Made by a program: the position numbers and the translations under genes
The notes under the pieces: model-generated
What the model was told of the DNA's origin: nothing
The model's input: the letters and a program-made list of their open reading frames with translations, nothing else
Database searches by the model: none
Source: Bacteroidales bacterium
GTDB lineage: Bacteria > Bacteroidota > Bacteroidia > Bacteroidales > B18-G4
Assembly (NCBI GenBank): GCA_030618905.1
Contig: JAUXCL010000013.1
Span: 1 to 23,438, forward strand
DNA length: 23,438 nucleotides
Direction of reading: 5' to 3'
Shown here: one piece after another, positions 7,009 to 14,212 of the stretch
Layout of the letters: every line of letters begins with the position of its first letter
Numbering within the stretch: position 1 is the stretch's first letter

Positions 7009-7641
7009 ATGTACAAAATTCTTAACATCATCTTCGACTTCGGCGGTGTTATTATCAATATAGACCCCGATCGTATCGGCACTATTCTTACTCAAAAAGG
7101 TGTCGATAACCTTTTGGAATTGCATGAGCACCTTTTCAGCAAGGATATATACAAGCGCCTGGAAACAGGTCATGTTTCTCCGCAGCAGTTCAGGGATGAG
7201 ATCAAAAGTGTGATCAGGATCCCTGTTTCAGATCAGGACATTGATGAAGCCTGGAACTCCATCATCCTGGATATTCCGGAAGAAAGGCTGCGCTTGCTGG
7301 AAGCCATTAAAAAAAACTACCGGATCTATTTGCTCAGCAATACCAATAGCATCCATTTCGATTATTACAACCAATATTTTGCACGGACATTCGGGTATAA
7401 AGGCCTGTCTGACCTCTTCGAAAAGGCTTATTTCTCTCACGAAATGGGATTGCGTAAGCCCAACCCGGAAATATTCAGGGTCGTATTGGCAGATGCAGGC
7501 CTTTCTCCTGCAGAAACTGTATTTATTGATGATAATGCCGAAAATGTTGAGGTTGCCAATACTGTGGGTATACAAGGGTATCATTTAAATGACGGAACTG
7601 AACTGACATCTTTATTCAAAGATGATAAGCTAATCATATAA
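7009..7641 (+). CDS. HAD-family (subfamily IA) phosphatase
   Basis: A 210-residue haloacid-dehalogenase-like hydrolase resembling the YihX group of sugar-phosphate phosphatases. Motif I is IIFDFGGVIINID with nucleophile D10; the second aspartate of the usual DxD is replaced by glycine, which is normal for the DxGxV group. Motif II is LLSNTNSIHFDYY, motif III the lysine in GLRKPNPEIF, and motif IV VFIDDNAENV. The cap region between motifs I and II is alpha-helical and about 80 residues long. Substrate is unknown; alpha-glucose-1-phosphate or flavin mononucleotide are typical for relatives. Its last 12 bases overlap the end of the convergent dihydrouridine synthase gene. Confidence 0.88.
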   Translation: MYKILNIIFDFGGVIINIDPDRIGTILTQKGVDNLLELHEHLFSKDIYKRLETGHVSPQQFRDEIKSVIRIPVSDQDIDEAWNSIILDIPEERLRLLEAIKKNYRIYLLSNTNSIHFDYYNQYFARTFGYKGLSDLFEKAYFSHEMGLRKPNPEIFRVVLADAGLSPAETVFIDDNAENVEVANTVGIQGYHLNDGTELTSLFKDDKLII

Positions 7642-8604
7642 GGTTTCTATTTTATCCAGTAAACGAAACAATTCAAGCGGATCTTCTTCCGTCAGTATTT
7701 TTATTTTCATCGTTTTGAAATGCGACAGGCCCTTGAAATAATTGCTCAGGAATTTCCGCATTTCAAAAATACCTTTTCGCTCTCCTTTGTATTCAATGGA
7801 TGCTTTCAGGTGTTCTCGGGCAATTTTCACCCTTTCTCCGGCATTCGGTGGAGAAAGCACCTCTCCCGTTTCAAAGTAGTGCTTTATCTCTTTGAATATC
7901 CATGGGTAGCCAATAGCGGCCCTGCCGATCATGATCCCGTCAACACCATATTTATCAATCATTTCTTTTGCCTTTTCAGGCCCATCAATATCCCCATTCC
8001 CCACTACCGGGATCTGCATCCTGGGGTTGTTCTTCACTGCACCGATCAGGGTCCAGTCTGCCGTCCCCCTGTACAATTGGTTCCTTGTCCGTCCATGGAT
8101 GCTAATCGCCTTAATCCCGGTATCCTGCAGACGCTCTGCAATTTCAATGATATCCTTACTGTCCTCATCCCATCCCAGGCGGGTTTTAACTGTTACCGGT
8201 AAGCTGGTCGCATCAACTACTGCCCTGGTAATCTCTACCATCTTATCAATATCACGCAGCATGCCTGCTCCTCCACCTTTAGAGGTTACCTTACGGACAG
8301 GGCAGCCCCAATTGATATCGATAAGATCGGGATTTGCCCCCTCGGCGATTTCCGCTGCCCTGATCATGGAATCCGTTTCATGTCCGAAGATTTGAATACC
8401 TATGGGCCGCTCTTCTTCGAGGAAGTCAAGCTTTAATGTGCTCTTCTTTGCATCCCTGATGAGGCCTTCTGAAGAAATAAATTCAGTATACATCATATCC
8501 GCTCCCAGGCGTTTACAGATCCTTCTGAAAGGTAAATCAGTAATGTCTTCCAGGGGGGCCAGGAAAACCGGATAATCGTTAAATTGTATATTGCCAATCT
8601 GCAT
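7630..8604 (-). CDS. dusB: tRNA-dihydrouridine synthase (DusB-like)
   Basis: A 324-residue flavoenzyme that reduces specific uridines in tRNA to dihydrouridine with NADPH. The N-terminal TIM barrel shows FLAPLEDITDLPFR (FMN-binding start), the active-site motif DINWGCPVRKVTSKGGGAGM with catalytic C101, VTVKTRLGWD, SIHGRTRNQLYRG and the phosphate-binding GNGDI ... DGIMIGRAAIGYPWIF. The C-terminal helical tRNA-binding part is ~245-324 (EHLKASIEYKGERKGIFEMRKFLSNYFKG). The start is the ATG at 8604; the GTG one codon upstream is less likely. A tryptophan replaces the more common F/M before GCP. In many Bacteroidota this gene neighbours a CPBP protease, as here (divergent). Confidence 0.93.
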   Translation of the reverse strand: MQIGNIQFNDYPVFLAPLEDITDLPFRRICKRLGADMMYTEFISSEGLIRDAKKSTLKLDFLEEERPIGIQIFGHETDSMIRAAEIAEGANPDLIDINWGCPVRKVTSKGGGAGMLRDIDKMVEITRAVVDATSLPVTVKTRLGWDEDSKDIIEIAERLQDTGIKAISIHGRTRNQLYRGTADWTLIGAVKNNPRMQIPVVGNGDIDGPEKAKEMIDKYGVDGIMIGRAAIGYPWIFKEIKHYFETGEVLSPPNAGERVKIAREHLKASIEYKGERKGIFEMRKFLSNYFKGLSHFKTMKIKILTEEDPLELFRLLDKIETLYD

Positions 8605-8665
8605 CACCTGGGTTATTATACCAATTCATCGCAAAATTATTAATTTTACGGCTTCTTTTAACTTT

Positions 8666-9601
8666 ATGTCCATGGAACCCAGAACTCCAATACTGGCAAC
8701 AGCTTCTCCCATCCTGCAATTCATGATGCTCCTGGCCATCATTTTTGTTTCCCTGCTCATTACCGCATTGCTCGGTATTCTGATCGGCATCCCATTTTTT
8801 GGAACCGGTATCCTGGATAATCTGACTTCTGGTATTGATTACCAGGATCCCACTATGATCCCATTACTCAAGTACATGCAGGTTGTCAATCAGCTCGGCC
8901 TCTTTATCATCCCACCCTTTCTTTTTGCTTTCATGATGAGCAGCAATATTCCCGGATACCTGAAACTGGATAGAAAACCCATCAACTTATCCTGGTTGGC
9001 CGGAGGCCTTATGGTGATCCTGGCCTTACCTTTTCTCCACTGGCTTGCTGATATCAATAACACTGTACAATTTCCGGAGTTCATGTCAGGCCTTGAAGCA
9101 TGGATGCGTGAATCGGAAAGAAAAGCGGAGGAAATGACGGAACTGTTCATCAATGTTGATACCTACCCTGCATTCCTTGTCAATTTGTTGATGATAGCCA
9201 TCTTGCCTGCTATTGGTGAAGAGCTGTTATTCCGGGGAGTTATATTGCGGTTTCTAAAGGACTGGACAGGAAAAGTTCACCTGGCTGTCATCCTATCAGC
9301 CTTTATTTTTGCATCCTTGCATTTTCAGTTTTATGGTTTTTTACCAAGGCTCTTACTGGGTATCCTTCTTGGCTATATGTTTGTCTGGTCAGGATCCTTA
9401 TGGGTTCCCATCATTGTGCATTTTATCAATAATGCCATGGCCGTCCTGATCATCTTTATTGCTAACAGGGCGGGAAGGACAGCAGAACTGGAAGAAATTG
9501 GTTCCACATCAAATATTTATTATATTATTGGAAGTGCAGTGATAATGATATTACTGACCTGGATCATCTATTATGCAGAAAAAAAAAAGGAAATACCGTA
9601 G
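8666..9601 (+). CDS. CPBP-family intramembrane metalloprotease
   Basis: A 311-residue polytopic membrane protein of the CAAX protease/bacteriocin-processing (Abi) group. After two N-terminal membrane segments (~15-40 and ~70-95) the conserved motifs appear in order: EELLFRG with E185, E186 and R190; FASLHFQFYGF with H219; and VPIIVHFINNAMA with H252 and N256. These are the glutamate and histidine residues proposed to form the active site in the membrane. The C-terminus carries a last membrane segment and a lysine-rich tail (EKKKEIP). An upstream in-frame ATG at 8591 would overlap the divergent dus start and add a poor N-terminus, so 8666 (or 8672, MEPRTP) is preferred. The 3' end also holds the hairpin of the opposite-strand terminator. 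Substrate unknown. Confidence 0.88.
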   Translation: MSMEPRTPILATASPILQFMMLLAIIFVSLLITALLGILIGIPFFGTGILDNLTSGIDYQDPTMIPLLKYMQVVNQLGLFIIPPFLFAFMMSSNIPGYLKLDRKPINLSWLAGGLMVILALPFLHWLADINNTVQFPEFMSGLEAWMRESERKAEEMTELFINVDTYPAFLVNLLMIAILPAIGEELLFRGVILRFLKDWTGKVHLAVILSAFIFASLHFQFYGFLPRLLLGILLGYMFVWSGSLWVPIIVHFINNAMAVLIIFIANRAGRTAELEEIGSTSNIYYIIGSAVIMILLTWIIYYAEKKKEIP

Positions 9602-9616
9602 CAATGATATTTCCTT
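9579..9616 (-). terminator. Rho-independent terminator of the ExbB/ExbD operon
   Basis: On the minus strand AAGGAAATA (9616-9608), a 12-nt loop and TATTTCCTT (9595-9587) form a perfect 9-bp stem followed by an unbroken run of about eight Ts (9586-9579). It lies 22 nt past the stop of the second ExbD gene and overlaps the last codons of the convergent CPBP gene. The plus strand has no T-run, so it should act only on the minus-strand operon. Confidence 0.75.
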
Positions 9617-9638
9617 GAAACAACTATGATAATGATTG

Positions 9639-10112
9639 TTATCTTGATCTGTGCTTTGAAACCTTACTGGCAGAATAGTTAATTTTAAAAGCACCTATTT
9701 TCCTTAGCTCCTGTTTGATATCCGTAACCACCCCCATCCTGGTATCCTGGTCAGCTTTGATAGAAGTGGTCAGGAACTTACGGTCAGCTTCATCCCTCGC
9801 TTCTCTTTCACTCACGATGAAATCCTGGATGTCATCAATTTTTGCAAAAGAATCATTCAGCTGTATCCTGGATTCCGTACCAAACATTGCCGGCCGCGTA
9901 GGCGTACCTACATAGATATAGCTTACCAGGGATTTCTTTTCCAACTTCTGAACAGCAATTGCATCCGGTGGCCTTACTTTTACGATCAGGGTAACTTCAC
10001 GCATCACGGTGGTTACCATGAAGAAGAACAGAAGCATGAAGATAATATCCGGTAATGCGGAAGTATTGATCTTTTGCGCGCCTGTGCCTTTTTTCTTTTT
10101 AAATCTTGCCAT
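9639..10112 (-). CDS. ExbD/TolR-family biopolymer transporter (second copy)
   Basis: A 157-residue inner-membrane protein of the TonB/Tol energy-transducing complex. A basic N-terminus (MARFKKKKG) precedes one membrane helix PDIIFMLLFFFMVTTVM with the conserved proton-path aspartate D22. The rest is periplasmic and includes the ExbD-like alpha/beta fold (FLTTSIKADQDTRMGVVTDIKQELRKI). It is the last gene of a four-gene operon (ExbB, 4-TM protein, ExbD, ExbD), two bases after the preceding stop. Paired dissimilar ExbDs are usual in Bacteroidota, where they are thought to power TonB-dependent transporters. The insert LVSYIYVGTPTRPAMFG is absent from short E. coli-type ExbD. Confidence 0.92.
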   Translation of the reverse strand: MARFKKKKGTGAQKINTSALPDIIFMLLFFFMVTTVMREVTLIVKVRPPDAIAVQKLEKKSLVSYIYVGTPTRPAMFGTESRIQLNDSFAKIDDIQDFIVSEREARDEADRKFLTTSIKADQDTRMGVVTDIKQELRKIGAFKINYSASKVSKHRSR

Positions 10113-10114
10113 AA

Positions 10115-10687
10115 TTAATTTCCTCCTACATCTTCAGGTTCTGCTTCAGAAATAGCCATGGGGATTGCTGTTTGAATAGCATCTCTCTTGGCTTCATCCA
10201 CAAGATTATCATATTTTACCCCAAAATATTCAAGGGACAAGTCATTACGCATTTCTTTGAATGCCTGGGTGAGCTCATCCTGCACACGGATGTACATCGC
10301 ATAAGATGTACCACGGTCATTTTTCAGGGATACAATCCCCTTTGAAACAGGATAGTCACCTAAAAACTCTATTTGCTTAATGGTTTTCTCCGGTAATTCT
10401 TCCTTGTTCAATGGATTCAGAAAGAATTCTTTGGTTTCCTCTCTCAGGGTGCTGATGTCACTGCCTTTGCCTTCAACCTGTAAACGATCATAACTATTGA
10501 CGAGGACCTTGAAAATATTTCTGTCCTTAACATCAATCTCTGTATCATCTTCAACCGGAGGCGGTAACTTCCTTGTGATACCTGTATCGATATCCATAGT
10601 GGTGGTCACAAGGAAAAATATCAACAGCAAGAAAGCGATATCCGCCATTGACCCTGCATTAATTTCAGGAAGTATTCTTCTTGCCAT
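10115..10687 (-). CDS. ExbD/TolR-family biopolymer transporter (first copy)
   Basis: A 190-residue ExbD-like protein. Short N-terminus MARRILPEINAGSM, membrane helix ADIAFLLLIFFLVTTTM with the conserved D16, then PPPVEDD and a long periplasmic domain including GTSYAMYIRVQDELTQAFKEMR. The open frame extends 22 codons further upstream, into the preceding gene, but the ATG at 10687 is 7 bases after that gene's stop and gives the family's usual start (MARR-IPEINAGSMADI), so it is preferred. The periplasmic domain is longer than in E. coli ExbD by about 50 residues. Partner of the ExbB and second ExbD encoded beside it. Confidence 0.92.
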   Translation of the reverse strand: MARRILPEINAGSMADIAFLLLIFFLVTTTMDIDTGITRKLPPPVEDDTEIDVKDRNIFKVLVNSYDRLQVEGKGSDISTLREETKEFFLNPLNKEELPEKTIKQIEFLGDYPVSKGIVSLKNDRGTSYAMYIRVQDELTQAFKEMRNDLSLEYFGVKYDNLVDEAKRDAIQTAIPMAISEAEPEDVGGN

Positions 10688-10694
10688 GTTTGAA

Positions 10695-11111
10695 TTATTT
10701 AAATATTCTTGATATACTCGCGTAAATGATAGACAATATGGTAAGCGCGGCAAGGATATAAGTGAATATCAAACCTGCACCGACCATAACAGATGTTTCT
10801 GCCGAACATTTCATCTTCTCCAGCTGAAGTTCTGAGAATTCATTGCCGGCAAGGGCATAGGAGACAATGGCCAGAAGCACCATGGCACCCAGAATAATCA
10901 AAAACATGAACGCACTTTTAAGGTTGAAGATAAGGTAAATCAGGGGAGCTACGATGGTAATAACTATAGTAACGATAAGTAATAAATAGCCCCAATACAA
11001 TATCTGATCATCACTGATAACGTCAGCATAGAATAGTATGCCTAACAGGGCAGAAACTGCCAGAATAACGTACAGTAATATCTGTAGAAATTTTGATGAT
11101 TTATCAATCAT
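10695..11111 (-). CDS. Four-helix membrane protein of unknown function in the exb operon
   Basis: A 138-residue protein with four predicted membrane helices (about 8-27, 38-60, 65-88 and 108-135) and short loops; residues KMKCSAETSV lie between helices 3 and 4. No enzyme motif is visible. It sits 4 bases after the ExbB gene and 7 bases before the first ExbD gene, so it is almost surely translated together with them. I recall similar small membrane proteins at the same place in other Bacteroidota exb operons, which suggests an accessory subunit of the motor, but no function has been established to my knowledge. Confidence 0.8.
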   Translation of the reverse strand: MIDKSSKFLQILLYVILAVSALLGILFYADVISDDQILYWGYLLLIVTIVITIVAPLIYLIFNLKSAFMFLIILGAMVLLAIVSYALAGNEFSELQLEKMKCSAETSVMVGAGLIFTYILAALTILSIIYASISRIFK

Positions 11112-11115
11112 GATG

Positions 11116-11934
11116 CTACTTTTTAAATTTTACCAAAATATCGATGAATGAAATGGTACTGTCTTCCATTGCGTTAACAAGACTGTCAACTTTGGATACA
11201 ATGTAGTTATAAAAGATCTGCAGGATGATGGCAACGATCAGACCAAACACTGTTGTCAGCAAGGCCACTTTGATACCACCGGCAACGATGGCAGGCGAGA
11301 TGTCACCCGCTGCTTCAATGTTGTCAAAAGCCGTGATCATACCAATTACTGTGCCCATGAATCCAAGCATCGGTGCAATGGCGATAAACAGGGAGATCCA
11401 TGACAGTCCGCTTTCCAGCCGGCCCATCAATACACTTCCGTAAGCAACGATTGATTTCTCAACCACTTCAAGTCCTTCATTGTACCGGTTTAATCCCTGG
11501 TAGAAAATGCTGGCTACTGGTCCCCTGGTATTTTTGCAAACGTCTTTTGCTGCATCTATACCACCGGTTTCCATAGCTGCTTCAACTTTATTCAGCAGTT
11601 TCTGGGTATTGGTAGTGGCCAGGTTCAGGTAAATGATCCTTTCAATACAAATGGCCAGGCCGAAAATAAGGGTTAATAATACGATTCCCATAAATCCTGC
11701 ACCACCGTCAATAAACTGTTCTTTGATGATCTGGTGGAACCCCTGTGGTTCTTCTGGCTCTGCTGTTAAGGTTTCTACCGGAGCAGCTTCTTCTTGTACT
11801 TCTTCCATTGGTACAAGGGAGTCGGTACTTGCTTCGACGGTATCATAGGTTACTTCATCCTGTGCATAGACAGACATGGATACACCTATTACAAGCAAAA
11901 CTGCTACAGACAAAAGGGCAATTAATCTTTTCAT
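11116..11934 (-). CDS. MotA/TolQ/ExbB-family proton channel protein with N-terminal extension
   Basis: A 272-residue ExbB-like protein. Residues 1-24 look like a signal peptide (LLSVAVLLVIGVSMSVYAQ), followed by an acidic linker rich in E and P (25-~68). The channel part has a membrane helix ~78-98 (GIVLLTLIFGLAICIERII) and the paired conserved helices SWISLFIAIAPMLGFMGTVIGMI and VALLTTVFGLIVAIILQIFY, whose threonines line the proton path in this family. First gene of the four-gene energy-transducing operon; it should form the pentameric channel around the ExbD dimer and drive TonB-dependent uptake. A 12-bp palindrome TTTTACGTAAAA lies at 11952-11963, 17 bp before the start, and could be an operator; this is only a guess. 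Confidence 0.93.
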   Translation of the reverse strand: MKRLIALLSVAVLLVIGVSMSVYAQDEVTYDTVEASTDSLVPMEEVQEEAAPVETLTAEPEEPQGFHQIIKEQFIDGGAGFMGIVLLTLIFGLAICIERIIYLNLATTNTQKLLNKVEAAMETGGIDAAKDVCKNTRGPVASIFYQGLNRYNEGLEVVEKSIVAYGSVLMGRLESGLSWISLFIAIAPMLGFMGTVIGMITAFDNIEAAGDISPAIVAGGIKVALLTTVFGLIVAIILQIFYNYIVSKVDSLVNAMEDSTISFIDILVKFKK

Positions 11935-12003
11935 AGTTGTGATATTAAAAATTTTACGTAAAACTGTTTAATTTCTTAATTATTGCATGAAATATATAAA
12001 GAG

Positions 12004-12091
12004 CGGAGAGGAAGGGATTCGAACCCCCGATCCGCTTTTGGCGGATACACACTTTCCAGGCGTGCGCCTTCGACCACTCGGCCACCTCTCC
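12004..12091 (-). tRNA. tRNA-Ser (anticodon GGA)
   Basis: An 88-nt class II tRNA. The acceptor stem GGAGAGG/CCTCTCC with discriminator G, the D-arm start TGGCCGAGTGGTCGAAGGC, the anticodon loop CTGGAAA (GGA read from 12057-12055), a long variable arm (TATCCGCCAAAAGCGGATC) and the T-loop GGTTCGAATCC are all present. CCA is not encoded. Confidence 0.96.
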
Positions 12092-12129
12092 TGTTCAGCT
12101 TGCTAGGAAGCCCTTACTCAATTTGGGAG

Positions 12130-12137
12130 CTAAAGTA
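12130..12137 (-). promoter_or_regulatory. Likely -7 element of the tRNA-Ser promoter
   Basis: The minus strand reads TACTTTAG, seven of eight bases of TAnnTTTG, about 40 nt upstream of the mature tRNA end and just past the asparaginase remnant. No clear TTG element was found at the right distance. Confidence 0.3.
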
Positions 12138-12145
12138 ATAAAAAA

Positions 12146-12307
12146 TTATCTGATCAACGTCATTTCACCACGTAAAGATTTTTGTAATTGTTCAATAAGC
12201 TGATTTGCTCCAATTCCCATGCCAAACAGGTACATTAATTTAGTGATGGCTGCTTCTGTTGTTATGTCATTACCACTGATCACGCCAATAGTACCTGATT
12301 CCACATA
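12146..12307 (-). pseudogene. C-terminal remnant of type I L-asparaginase (ansA)
   Basis: Reading on from the tatD stop codon in the same frame gives 53 codons and then TAA: VISGNDITTEAAITKLMYLF followed by GMGIGANQLIEQLQKSLRGEMT. This is the C-terminal signature of type I asparaginases (the xSGxDMTTEAAxTKLMxLLG ... LRGE stretch). Full-length enzymes are about 340-350 residues, so some 85 % of the gene, with all catalytic threonine and lysine residues, is missing. No start codon or promoter serves it, except possible readthrough of tatD. Type I asparaginase genes commonly follow tatD in Bacteroidota, so this is best explained as a deletion in place, not a transferred fragment. The remaining codons hold no stop or frameshift, which suggests a recent event or a missing segment in assembly. 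Confidence 0.8.
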
Positions 12308-13075
12308 TTAAAAATTAAACAACTTCCTTGCTGACCCTGTTGTGGTTCTTGCCACTGTTGCTATATCGACCGACTTAATTTCAGCAATCTTTTCTGCGAT
12401 AATCCTGATATAAGCACTTTCATTTCTTTTGCCCCGATAAGGTACCGGTGCCAGAAAAGGTGCATCGGTTTCCAGGATGATGTGCTCCAAATCTACTTCA
12501 CTGACAACCGTATCAAGCCCTGAATTCTTAAAACTTACCACTCCACCGATACCCAGTTTGAAATTCCATCCAATAATTTTTTTTGCCTGTTTCAGGTTGC
12601 CGGTAAAGCAATGAAATACACCGGTCAAACCGGGCTCATACAGCTCATCCATAATTGCAAAGATCTCATCAAAAGAATTCCTGGAATGGATGACAATGGG
12701 TAAATCAAGCTTCTTTGCCAGTTCAATTTGACGCCGGAATGCTTCTTCCTGTTCCCTTTGATGGCTCTTGTCCCAGAAAAGGTCTATCCCGATTTCCCCA
12801 ACAGCATAAAACTTCTTTTTATCAAACCAGGACTCAGCCAGCTCAAGCTCTTCAAGGTAATTGTCCTTGACAGATGTGGGATGCAGTCCCATCATGGGAA
12901 AGCAGTTGGTGGAAAAAGTATCACAAAGTGTAAGCATGCCATCCACCGAGGAACTGTCGATGTTTGGTAATAACATATATTCAATACCCTGCTCAATGGC
13001 CCTGCTTACGGCGTCATGACGGTCTTCATTGAAAGCATCAAGGTATAAATGGGTATGGGTATCGCACATTACCAT
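12308..13075 (-). CDS. tatD: TatD-family metal-dependent hydrolase/DNase
   Basis: A 255-residue TIM-barrel hydrolase with the complete metal-ligand set: H7 and H9 (DTHTHLY), E94 (AVGEIGIDLFWD), H130 (PIVIHSRNSFD), H155 (GVFHCFTGN) and D204 (ILETDAPFLAPVPYRGKRNE). TatD proteins are divalent-metal 3'-5' exonucleases acting on DNA, linked to repair of oxidative damage; despite the name they are not part of the Tat translocon. The C-terminus TTTGSARKLFNF is the normal end of the family, so the protein looks intact even though the following asparaginase gene is deleted from its stop codon onward. The start could also be the ATG at 13069. Divergent promoters separate it from the GT9 gene. Confidence 0.93.
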   Translation of the reverse strand: MVMCDTHTHLYLDAFNEDRHDAVSRAIEQGIEYMLLPNIDSSSVDGMLTLCDTFSTNCFPMMGLHPTSVKDNYLEELELAESWFDKKKFYAVGEIGIDLFWDKSHQREQEEAFRRQIELAKKLDLPIVIHSRNSFDEIFAIMDELYEPGLTGVFHCFTGNLKQAKKIIGWNFKLGIGGVVSFKNSGLDTVVSEVDLEHIILETDAPFLAPVPYRGKRNESAYIRIIAEKIAEIKSVDIATVARTTTGSARKLFNF

Positions 13076-13097
13076 GATGCAAAAATAGGACTTATGG

Positions 13098-13125
13098 CAA
13101 AAATACGGTGATTTTTATACTTTTG
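13098..13125. promoter_or_regulatory. Back-to-back promoters between tatD and the GT9 gene
   Basis: Minus strand: TATTTTTG at 13105-13098, an exact TAnnTTTG, with an expected start about 17 nt before tatD; a second copy lies at 13087-13080. Plus strand: TACTTTTG at 13118-13125, with an expected start near 13131, about 17 nt before the TTG start of the GT9 gene. Clear -33 TTG elements are not visible. Confidence 0.45.
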
Positions 13126-13147
13126 CTGAGGTACAAGCTATCCTCAT

Positions 13148-14134
13148 TTGCCACAGATTAACAAAATACTGCTTATACGTTTTAGCTCAATTGGCGATAT
13201 TGTGCTGACCACACCACTTATCCGCTGCCTTCGGAAGCAGTTCCCGGAAGCTCAAATCGATTACCTGTGCAAGAAAGAATATTTGCCTGTTTTGAAGGGA
13301 AACCCATACATCAGTCAATGCATTAGCATTCGCAATAAGGTCAGCGAGGTTATTTCCCAGCTGAAAAATGAACATTACGACTTTGTCGTTGACCTGCATA
13401 AGAATTACCGTTCTGCCCTGCTTACATCTCAACTGAGAAGACCATCCGGAACATTTAATAAGCTGAATATCAAAAAGTGGCTCCTGGTCAATTTTCGTAT
13501 CCATCAGTTACCGGAGGAACATATTGTGGATCGCTATTTTCGTGCTGTCCAAAAGTTGGATGTGCTTAATGATATGAATGGACTTGATTATTTTATTCCT
13601 GATGCTGATGAAATCGATAAGATGGATTTACCACCCGCGCACAGGAATGGCTATATTGGTTTTGCCATAGGAGGGATGCACAAGACTAAAATGCTTCCCA
13701 TCGAAAAGGTGATCTCGGTTTGCAAGCATATAAACAAGGCCCTGATCCTTCTCGGTGGCAAAGAAGACCATGCTTCCGGTGTAAAGATACAAATGGCTGT
13801 TGGGGATAAAATTTTCAACGCTTGTGGCCTTTACAATATTAACCAATCAGCCTCCCTGATCCGTCAGGCCGAGAAAGTCATTAGCAATGATACCGGACTG
13901 ATGCATATCGCCGCTGCTTTTAATAAACATATCATATCGATTTGGGGGAGCACTGTCCCTGAATTCGGCATGTATCCCTATATGCCACAATCTCCCGGGC
14001 GCTCAAACATCATAGAAGTCAAAAACCTGTCCTGCCGGCCCTGCAGCAAGATCGGCTTTGCCAAATGCCCAAAGAAGCATTTTAAATGTATGATGGAGAT
14101 TCCGGAAGAAGTTATTGTTAAATTGTTAAACTGA
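13148..14134 (+). CDS. Glycosyltransferase family 9 (heptosyltransferase-like)
   Basis: A 328-residue GT-B enzyme of the WaaC/WaaF/WaaQ group, which transfers heptose or related sugars in lipopolysaccharide assembly at the cytoplasmic membrane. N-terminal domain: ILLIRFSSIGDIVLTTPLIR with the acceptor-side aspartate, then FVVDLHKNYRSALLT. C-terminal donor-binding domain: ALILLGGKED, NACGLYNINQSASLI and the key SNDTGLMHIAAAF. The end carries the cysteine cluster SCRPCSKIGFAKCPKKHFKCM seen in many GT9 proteins. No ATG exists between the upstream in-frame stop (13127-13129) and the conserved first strand, so the start is the TTG at 13148, which also fits the promoter position. The last codons and the stop lie inside an octamer array. 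Confidence 0.9.
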   Translation: MPQINKILLIRFSSIGDIVLTTPLIRCLRKQFPEAQIDYLCKKEYLPVLKGNPYISQCISIRNKVSEVISQLKNEHYDFVVDLHKNYRSALLTSQLRRPSGTFNKLNIKKWLLVNFRIHQLPEEHIVDRYFRAVQKLDVLNDMNGLDYFIPDADEIDKMDLPPAHRNGYIGFAIGGMHKTKMLPIEKVISVCKHINKALILLGGKEDHASGVKIQMAVGDKIFNACGLYNINQSASLIRQAEKVISNDTGLMHIAAAFNKHIISIWGSTVPEFGMYPYMPQSPGRSNIIEVKNLSCRPCSKIGFAKCPKKHFKCMMEIPEEVIVKLLN

Positions 14135-14197
14135 TAAATTGTTATTTACCTTCTCCTATCTCTACTCGCTACTCTCTTATCTCTACTCATTACTCTC
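14115..14197 (+). repeat. Octamer block followed by pyrimidine-rich heptamer block
   Basis: Four octamers (TTGTTAAA x2, CTGATAAA, TTGTTATT; 14115-14146) include the end and stop of the GT9 gene. After a short pyrimidine-rich joint come heptamers TACTCGC, TACTCTC, TTATCTC, TACTCAT, TACTCTC (14163-14197), fading out by ~14210 next to the end of the convergent hydrolase gene. The same octamer and a related heptamer block occur at 21419-21536 in the same order. Confidence 0.75.
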
Positions 14198-14212
14198 TTA
14201 ATCTCTATTCTT

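Noticed and set aside
6778..7173. Minus-strand 131-codon open frame
   Set aside because: It overlaps the start of the HAD gene and the AT-rich gap, has no family resemblance and no promoter; its composition reflects the decayed repeat.
7641..7672. Stem GTTTC/GAAAC after the HAD stop as a terminator
   Set aside because: Only five pairs with a long loop and no T-run, and it lies within the dus coding sequence.
7720..8395. Plus-strand open frames across the dus gene
   Set aside because: Antisense shadows of a clearly conserved enzyme; no family resemblance.
8659..8666. TAACTTTA as promoter for the CPBP gene
   Set aside because: It overlaps the ATG at 8666, lacks the final G, and no TTG lies at the right distance; it could only serve a leaderless start at 8672.
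9628..9643. Short hairpin GATAAT/GTTATC at the end of the second ExbD gene
   Set aside because: A six-pair AT-rich stem without a T-run; the stronger terminator at 9579-9616 explains the region.
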